This document shows, piece after piece, positions 58,629 through 64,000 of a stretch of 64,000 nucleotides of DNA. Numbering within the stretch: position 1 is the stretch's first letter; each line of letters starts with the position of its first letter. Source of the stretch: Micromonospora sp. WMMD1102 (GTDB lineage Bacteria; Actinomycetota; Actinomycetes; Mycobacteriales; Micromonosporaceae); assembly GCF_029626265.1 (NCBI RefSeq), contig NZ_JARUBN010000001.1:7691001-7755000 (forward strand). Reading direction: 5' to 3'. The notes under the pieces were generated by a model, which was given only the letters and a program-made list of their open reading frames with translations, made no database searches and was not told the origin of the DNA. Position numbers and translations under genes: made by a program.

Positions 58629-59339
58629 TCAGGCGGGCACCCGGGCGACCGCGAAGACCGACTGGCCGAACGGCGGCCGGACCACCCGCTCGGCGGCCTT
58701 GGTCACCGGCAGTACGAGGCTGTCGTACACCTTGACCATCGGGCCTTCCTTGGGCATCAGCCGGAAGACGCTCGTCGCCATGTAGTAGCCGATCAGGCCG
58801 AGCGCGTTGGCGTAGTGCAGCGTCTCGACCTCCAGACCCGCCTCCTCCAGCGCGGCCCGCATGGTCTTCTTGGTGTAGCGCCGGACGTGTCCGGTGGCGA
58901 TGTCGGCCGGGCTCATCGCGAACTGGAAGGCCGGCACGATCAGCACGATCGCCCCGCCGGGCCGGACCAGGCTGCGCATGCTGCGCAGCGCGCCGACGTG
59001 GTCCTCGATGTGCTCCAGGACGTTGTAGGAGACGGCGGCGCTGTGGTCGCCCTGCTCGGTGTTGGGCAGCAGCATCTGCCGCACCTCGATGGTCGGCTCG
59101 CTGGCCAGGCGCTCCTTGAGCGCCACCAGGCGGTCCGGGTCAGCCTCGGTCGCGGTGAAGCGCTCCAGGTACGGCGCCCACTCGATCGCGTAGTCGCCCA
59201 GGCCGCTGCCGATCTCGATCGGGTTGTTGCCGAGGTAGGGCAGGGCCAGCTCGACGAACCAGCGTCGGTGGTTGACGGCGGTGGCGAGGCCCTCGAGCAC
59301 CTCTTCCTGAATACGTTGATCTCCAGTAATTTCTGCCAT
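58629..59339 (-). CDS. Class I SAM-dependent methyltransferase
   Basis: 236 residues from ATG 59339, with GAGGGAT upstream. Motif I NPIEIGSGLGDYAIEW, acidic loop TATEADPD, motif IV SYNVLEHIEDH and GGAIVLIVPAF are of the UbiE/COQ5 type. The C-terminal hydrophobic segment (LGLIGYYMATSVFRLM) may touch the membrane. Possibly sugar, lipid or antibiotic methylation; substrate unknown. Confidence 0.92.
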   Translation of the reverse strand: MAEITGDQRIQEEVLEGLATAVNHRRWFVELALPYLGNNPIEIGSGLGDYAIEWAPYLERFTATEADPDRLVALKERLASEPTIEVRQMLLPNTEQGDHSAAVSYNVLEHIEDHVGALRSMRSLVRPGGAIVLIVPAFQFAMSPADIATGHVRRYTKKTMRAALEEAGLEVETLHYANALGLIGYYMATSVFRLMPKEGPMVKVYDSLVLPVTKAAERVVRPPFGQSVFAVARVPA

Positions 59340-59631
59340 GCGTAGATCCCTCACGCTCTGACTCGACCTGCACTGGACCGACAGAGTGAACCATCTACGA
59401 CGACCGTAGGGAAATCGGGGCACTCGTGCGAGCCGAACTCACGACTTCAGGCATCGGTTGTGACCAGTTCGGGGGTGTTTCGTTACAGACCACCCGAACA
59501 TAGTCCGTGGACGTTGGGCCGGCGTGTCGTGGCGATAACGGTCCAGTGTCGATCTCCGCCCGTGCCGCGACGCTCCGTCGACCCCTCGGTGACACCGCGA
59601 ATCGGCCGGCGGCTCCGCCTCCCGGTGCGGA

Positions 59632-60420
59632 TCAGGGGGTACGGATGCAGCAGCCGGCGCAGACCTTCGGCTGCGGCAGGGTGAAGGCCAGGCAGCAGGT
59701 CTTGCGCTGCACGGTCAGCTCGCCGGTCGGACCCGGCACCAGCTCCACCAGGTCCGCCACGCCGAGAGTGTCCAGCAGTGCCCCGATCGTCTCGACCGAC
59801 TCGCCGGGCAGCGCGTCGGCGGCCCGCAGCACCGCGTGCGCCACGCCGGAGGCGACGGACCCGAGCAGCGTACGGGCGCCGAGCCGGACCTGCTGGTGCA
59901 GCGAGTCGAGCATCGGGGTCAGGTGTGCGTCGAATACGGAGGCGCGCAGCACGGCGAGCAGTTCGGCCTCGCCCGGCACCACCCGCACCTCGCTCAGGCA
60001 GGACAGGGCCAGCGGGTCGGAGGGGAGCACCGCGATCTCGGTGGAGCGGCGCATGCCGAGCGCGAGCAGCGGCCGGTTCTCCTCGAACCGGACCAGTACG
60101 TCGGCCGGGTGCAGCAGCGGCACCCGGCGCGCGGAGGCCCAGCCGAGCACCACGGGCAGCAGCAGCCAGTAGGTGTACGACTTCCAGGCCAGGGCGGCGG
60201 CGGCGTGCGAGCTGGCCCCCCAGCGCTGCCGGGTGAGGGCCAGCAGTTCGGGCAGCCGGCTGCCGTCCACCAGTTCGGTGGCCGGGGCCCAGCCGGTCTC
60301 GTCGGAGACCACCAGACCGGTCGCGAGACCGGGGAGCACGTCGGTGCCGAAGGCGGCCCGCAGGGTCGCGGTGACCGGGGCCAGGGGTGCGGCGGCGCGG
60401 TCGCCGACCAGGAGAGTCAC
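59632..60420 (-). CDS. FhuF-like ferric reductase, C-C-x10-C-x2-C
   Basis: 262 residues from GTG 60420 (or longer to 60543). The C-terminus has KTCCLAFTLPQPKVCAGCC, with the [2Fe-2S] cysteine pattern of FhuF, which reduces ferric siderophore complexes in the cytoplasm. The upstream region carries an IdeR-type iron box at 60552-60570, so iron repression is likely. No siderophore genes are in the window. Confidence 0.85.
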   Translation of the reverse strand: MTLLVGDRAAAPLAPVTATLRAAFGTDVLPGLATGLVVSDETGWAPATELVDGSRLPELLALTRQRWGASSHAAAALAWKSYTYWLLLPVVLGWASARRVPLLHPADVLVRFEENRPLLALGMRRSTEIAVLPSDPLALSCLSEVRVVPGEAELLAVLRASVFDAHLTPMLDSLHQQVRLGARTLLGSVASGVAHAVLRAADALPGESVETIGALLDTLGVADLVELVPGPTGELTVQRKTCCLAFTLPQPKVCAGCCIRTP

Positions 60421-60551
60421 GCTCGGTGGCCGTTCTGTGGCGTAGCGGCGGACGGGCAGGTGCCCGGCACGACGGCCGCGACCGGACTGGTCTGCCTCGA
60501 TGCCACCTGGATCAACCCCCCACGTCTGACGACTGATTGTCACCCTAGCCC

Positions 60552-60570
60552 ACTAAGGCAAGCCTAACCA
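60552..60570 (-). promoter_or_regulatory. Iron box (IdeR/DmdR-type)
   Basis: On the minus strand TGGTTAGGCTTGCCTTAGT fits the actinobacterial iron-box palindrome of TTAGGTTAGGCTAACCTAA type at most positions. It lies upstream of the FhuF-like gene. Confidence 0.6.
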
Positions 60571-60755
60571 GACCTGGGTACTCCGGGGCTATATTCCCGC
60601 AATGTTTCCGCTGACACGTCGGCCGGGGCGGGCGGCGGAGGACGCGGAGGATCATCGACGGAGACCGGAATGTCAAGCCACTGTCGTTAACGCGCCAGTT
60701 CTGTCAGACTGACCGGCTCGGCCAGCAAACTGAGATTCCCGGCCAGAGGAACCTG

Positions 60756-62279
60756 ATGACCACGCCTATCGAGCGGGCTGCCGACTCGTTCGCGGCCGAG
60801 CTATCCCGTCGGCGGGTCGAGCGGGGCATGACCAAGAAGCAGCTCGCGGCCCGGATGGGGTTCGACCCCTCCTACGTCAGCCATGTCGAGGGCCGCCGGC
60901 ACCGGCCCACCGAGGACTTCGCCCGCCGGGCGGAGGCCGTACTCGGCGCCGCCGGAGCGATCTGGCAACGCTTCCAGGAGTACGACGAGCTGCGGCAGGC
61001 CCGCGCCGGTGCCGTCGCACACCGCGACCCGCCCGTACCCGAGCAGTGGATGCCGCCCGGCACCGGCCTGATCGTGGAGCAGGAGACCGCCACGCTCGCC
61101 TACCACGAGGGCGCGTACCGCTGCGTGATCCGGCGGGCGCTCTACAACGCCGGGACGGAGCCGGTCACCCGCTATCTGGTGCGCATCGCCGTGGACCGGT
61201 TTCCGAACGACCCGGCCCGGTCCAACCGGCACCACCGGGAGAACCCGCTGACCTTCGCCGAGCTGGACCTCCAGGCGTTCTGCGACGACCAGGGCAGCCG
61301 CGAACCGATGGAGTGGCGCAAGAAGCACGACCGGGACGCGTTCAAGGAGGTGTGGCTGCTCTTCGAGAACGCCGACGGCCGCTTCCCGCTCTATCCCGGC
61401 GAGCGGGTCACCACCGAATACTCCTACCGGGTCAACCGGGACAAGTGGGGGCAGTGGTTCCAGCGCGCCGTACGGCTGCCCACCCGCCGGCTCGCGCTCC
61501 GGCTCGACCTGCCGCTCGACCTCGACCCGCAGGTGTGGGGGGTGGAGACGTCACTGTCGGCCGAGGAGGGCCCGCTGCGTACCCCGCTGGTCCGGCACGA
61601 CGAGGGCGGCCGGTCCCTCTTCGAGTGGTCGACCGACGACCCGCCGCTGAACGCCCGGTACCGCCTGGAGTGGCGCTACCGGGCCCAGCCGGCCCCGCCC
61701 GCCGCCGCGCAGACCGAGTCGGAGGGGCGGGCCAGCGACCGGATGCGGGCCGCCGGCATCGTGCAGCTCGGCGCCGACCTGCTCCGCCAGCCCGCCCGGC
61801 ACTTCGACCTGCCCCGGGACGACGCCAACGCCCGGGACGTGGTGGCCCGGCTCCGGGCCGCCCTGGAACGCCTCGACGAACTGCACCCGTTCAGCAAGGG
61901 CGTCGGGCTGGCGGCACCGCAGATCGGGCTGCCCTGGGCCGCCGCCGTGGTACGCCCACCGGACCGCGACGCCGAGCCGGTCGTACTCCTCAATCCCCGG
62001 GTGGTGGATGCCGCGCTGGAGACCGACGAGCAGTACGAGGGCTGCCTGTCGTTGTTCGACCTCCGCGGCCTGGTCGCCCGGCCGCTCCGGCTCGACGTCG
62101 AGCACGCCCGCTGGGACGGCACCCGTCTGATCACGTCGTTCGAGCTGGCCATGGCCCGGCTGGTGGCGCACGAGGTCGACCACCTGGAGGGCCGGCTCTA
62201 CGTCGACCGGATGGACCCGGAGGTCCCGCTGGTGCCGATCGAGGAGTACCGCGACACCGGCAACCCCTGGCGCTACTGA
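60756..62279 (+). CDS. XRE-type regulator fused to peptide deformylase
   Basis: 507 residues in one frame. An XRE helix-turn-helix at about 10-60 (TKKQLAARMGFDPSYVSHVEG) is followed by an uncharacterised 250-residue middle region rich in beta-strand patterns (YRCVIRRALYNAG, FPLYPGERVTTEYSYRVNRDKW). The C-terminus is a peptide deformylase: GVGLAAPQIG at 382-391, EGCLSL with C430, and HEVDH with H472, E473 and H476, so metal ligands and catalytic residues are all there. The start ATG 60756 follows AGAGGAACCTG. It is transcribed alone. Confidence 0.93.
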   Translation: MTTPIERAADSFAAELSRRRVERGMTKKQLAARMGFDPSYVSHVEGRRHRPTEDFARRAEAVLGAAGAIWQRFQEYDELRQARAGAVAHRDPPVPEQWMPPGTGLIVEQETATLAYHEGAYRCVIRRALYNAGTEPVTRYLVRIAVDRFPNDPARSNRHHRENPLTFAELDLQAFCDDQGSREPMEWRKKHDRDAFKEVWLLFENADGRFPLYPGERVTTEYSYRVNRDKWGQWFQRAVRLPTRRLALRLDLPLDLDPQVWGVETSLSAEEGPLRTPLVRHDEGGRSLFEWSTDDPPLNARYRLEWRYRAQPAPPAAAQTESEGRASDRMRAAGIVQLGADLLRQPARHFDLPRDDANARDVVARLRAALERLDELHPFSKGVGLAAPQIGLPWAAAVVRPPDRDAEPVVLLNPRVVDAALETDEQYEGCLSLFDLRGLVARPLRLDVEHARWDGTRLITSFELAMARLVAHEVDHLEGRLYVDRMDPEVPLVPIEEYRDTGNPWRY

Positions 62280-62314
62280 CCCTGCCAGCCTCTTGCCCGG
62301 TGCCTACGACGGGA

Positions 62315-62357
62315 CCGGGTCCCCGTGTCCTACGGGAGAAAGGACACGGGGACCCGG
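62315..62357. terminator. Bidirectional terminator hairpin
   Basis: A 16-bp perfect stem (62315-62330 with 62342-62357) around an 11-base loop, midway between the convergent deformylase and flavohemoglobin genes. Confidence 0.85.
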
Positions 62358-62379
62358 CTTTGGGGGAGAGGGAGGGTCT

Positions 62380-63495
62380 CTAGATGTCGCCGAAGGCGTC
62401 GTACCGGATGTTCTCCGGGGGCACGTCGTCGGCGGCGAGGGTGCGCAGGGCGGAGCGGACCAGGCGGGCGGATCCGGAGACGTAACAGTCGTGCGCGGTC
62501 CACGGGCCGTACCGGGCGAAGATGTCGGTGATCTCGCCCCGTTCACCGGCGAAGCCCGGATCCGCGCTGCACGCCGGAGTCACCGAGAGCCAGGGATGCC
62601 GGGCGGCGAGATCGTAGAGTTCGGTGAGCCCGTACAGGTCCTCCCGGCCGGCCGCGCCGACGAAGACGTGCATCCACCGGGTGCGGTTGTATCCGGCCAG
62701 TTCCTCGGCGAGCGCCTTGACCGGCGCCAGCCCCACCCCGCCGGCCACACAGAGCACGTCCCGGGAGGAGTCCCGGTCCAGCGTCATCGCGCCCATCGGG
62801 GCGGCCACCCGCAGCAGGTCACCGACCCTGGTGCGGCGGACCAGGGCGCTGGAGACCCAGCCGGCGCCGACCGCCCGGACGTGCAACTCGATGGTGCCGT
62901 CCGCGCGCGGGGCGTTGGCGATCGAGTACGTCCGCCACAGGCGCGGCTGATAGCGCGGCACCTCGACACTGACGTACTGGCCGGCGCGGTACGGCAGCTG
63001 CTGCTGGAGCGGACGGCAGGTCAGTACGGCGATGTCGCTGCCCCGGCGTTCGTGGCCGACCACCTCCGCGTGCCAGAACGGCGGGTTCGGGTCGTCGGCC
63101 GCGCCGGCCTGCATCCGCTCGGCGATCACCCGGTACGCGTCCCGCCACGCCTGGTCGTGCTCGACCGTCCACCGCTCCCCGGCGACCTCCCGCAGTGCGG
63201 CCAGCAGTGCGCTGCCCATGACCTCGTAGTGCGCCGGCCGGACGTGGTACTTGCGGTGGTCGCGGCCGAGCGAACGAAGGTACTCGTCGAATCTCTCCGG
63301 GTCACCGATGGTCTGGACAGCGGTCACGATCGCCTCCAGCAGCCGGTCCCGCTGGCCGGTCATCTGCACGGGGAACAGGGTGCGCAGGTCAGGGTCGGAC
63401 AGGAACATCCGGGCGTAGAAGTATCCCGCGACCCTGTCCCGTCGATCTTCGACGAGGGTCCAGCTCTCCTTCAACAGCTGCGCGAGATTGTCCAT
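62380..63495 (-). CDS. Flavohemoglobin (globin-FNR fusion)
   Basis: 371 residues. A globin domain (about 1-135, haem ligand H80 in the RDHRKYHVRPAHY segment) is joined to a ferredoxin-reductase domain with FAD site RLWRTYSIANAP, NADPH site VAGGVGLAPVKAL and the ending YVSGSARLVRSALRTL. Nitric-oxide dioxygenase activity is the usual role; this one lacks one common C-terminal motif, so nitrosative detoxification is probable and not certain. Start ATG 63495. Confidence 0.92.
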   Translation of the reverse strand: MDNLAQLLKESWTLVEDRRDRVAGYFYARMFLSDPDLRTLFPVQMTGQRDRLLEAIVTAVQTIGDPERFDEYLRSLGRDHRKYHVRPAHYEVMGSALLAALREVAGERWTVEHDQAWRDAYRVIAERMQAGAADDPNPPFWHAEVVGHERRGSDIAVLTCRPLQQQLPYRAGQYVSVEVPRYQPRLWRTYSIANAPRADGTIELHVRAVGAGWVSSALVRRTRVGDLLRVAAPMGAMTLDRDSSRDVLCVAGGVGLAPVKALAEELAGYNRTRWMHVFVGAAGREDLYGLTELYDLAARHPWLSVTPACSADPGFAGERGEITDIFARYGPWTAHDCYVSGSARLVRSALRTLAADDVPPENIRYDAFGDI

Positions 63496-63716
63496 GACAC
63501 CTTCCCGGTCGGGGTCGCTGCACGAATAAGAATGAATACGGTGAGTCAGTTTCGGTCGCACAGCGTGTGCGATCGAAGGTCAAGAGTTGGTCGGCGATGC
63601 CCTGTCGAGCGTTGCGGAGGGCGGAAGACCGGGACTGAAGACCGGGACTGAAGACCGAAGCGGAAGACCGGAGCGGACGCTCCCGGGCGGTCGCCGAATC
63701 GGGCACAGTTGTCCGA

Positions 63717-64000
63717 GTGACGGTTGATCTCGCCCGCCCGCTCGCCCGCCGGGTGCTGGGCCCCGAGGTGTTGCTGGTCCTGGGCCTGTCGCTGGGCCAG
63801 TCCGCGATCTACTCCGTGGTGACGATCACCGCCCGGCTCACCGCCGCCCGGCCGCTCTCCCAGCAGACCGCCGCGCTGAACGCCTCCCAGTCGCCCCGGC
63901 CCTGGCTGGATCTCACATACCAGCTCCTCGGGATCTTCTTCGCCCTCGTGCCGGTGCTGCTCGCCGTACACCTGTTGAACCGCGACCGGATCCTGGACCG
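63717..64000 (+). CDS. CPBP-family intramembrane protease, N-terminus
   Basis: The first 94 residues, cut by the window edge. GTG 63717 gives VTVDLARPLARRVLGPEVLLVLGLSLGQSAI (first membrane helix) and LTYQLLGIFFALVPVLLAVHLL (second). The pattern is that of actinobacterial CPBP (CAAX-type) proteases; the catalytic EExxxR motif would be to the right. Membrane protein. Confidence 0.75.
   Translation, partial: MTVDLARPLARRVLGPEVLLVLGLSLGQSAIYSVVTITARLTAARPLSQQTAALNASQSPRPWLDLTYQLLGIFFALVPVLLAVHLLNRDRILD

Overview
The window is high-GC actinobacterial DNA, most likely from a member of the Micromonosporaceae (Micromonospora or Plantactinospora type). Evidence for this is the G/C-ending codons, abundant GTG starts, AGGAGG-type ribosome sites, an ECF42 sigma factor with a YCII partner, and actinomycete-type integrative elements (AICEs). 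The genus is an inference from gene content and style; no 16S rRNA gene is present.

Layout. (1) 1-10358 is the right-hand part of a pSAM2-like AICE inserted in a tRNA-Gly(CCC) gene that lies left of the window. It has an FtsK/TraB translocase cut by the window edge, small transfer genes, a KorSA-like GntR regulator, a family 2 glycosyltransferase, two DUF6907-like proteins and a second GntR regulator. It also carries a lower-GC cargo block at 6097-9242: DNA methyltransferase, DUF262 protein and HEPN RNase, which looks like a phage-defence cassette. (2) 10359-11829 lies between two copies of the tRNA-Gly 3' end and carries DUF6941 and a BrnT-like toxin candidate. (3) 11830-14014 is a graveyard with an ISAs1 transposase fragment, a leucine-rich-repeat gene with 69-bp repeats and an SDR fragment. 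(4) 14195-43836 is chromosomal. It encodes AraC, VOC, a D,D-carboxypeptidase, ECF42, a LytS/LytTR pair beside a polyprenyl glycosylphosphotransferase, Fpg/Nei, glycosyltransferases, a CDP-alcohol lipid-type operon, CorA, cyclophilin, rhomboid, thiolase, an OmpR-type two-component pair, a split transketolase, SoxR and a quinone reductase. (5) 43866-56759 is a complete AICE in tRNA-Ser(TGA) with 59-bp att repeats. It carries integrase, excisionase, a Prim-Pol, an unusual PP-loop/DUF3987 fusion, FtsK, spread-type membrane proteins and a GntR regulator. (6) 56823-64000 returns to the chromosome, with PEBP, a methyltransferase, an FhuF-like protein with an iron box, an XRE-peptide deformylase fusion, a flavohemoglobin and the start of a CPBP protease.

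How the parts work together. In both AICEs a GntR repressor (KorSA type) probably holds down a minus-strand transfer operon through palindromic operators that overlap visible promoters. In the tRNA-Ser element integrase, excisionase and the replication genes are translationally coupled by 4-base overlaps. An array of eleven TGTCAAC/GTTGACA heptamers sits at the 3' end of the replication gene and is the best candidate for an origin or regulator site.

The strongest candidates for undescribed biology are the methyltransferase-DUF262-HEPN cassette, the heptamer array with its PP-loop/DUF3987 fusion, and the XRE-peptide deformylase protein. Gene names are given only where motifs support them. All family calls come from reading motifs, without database searches.
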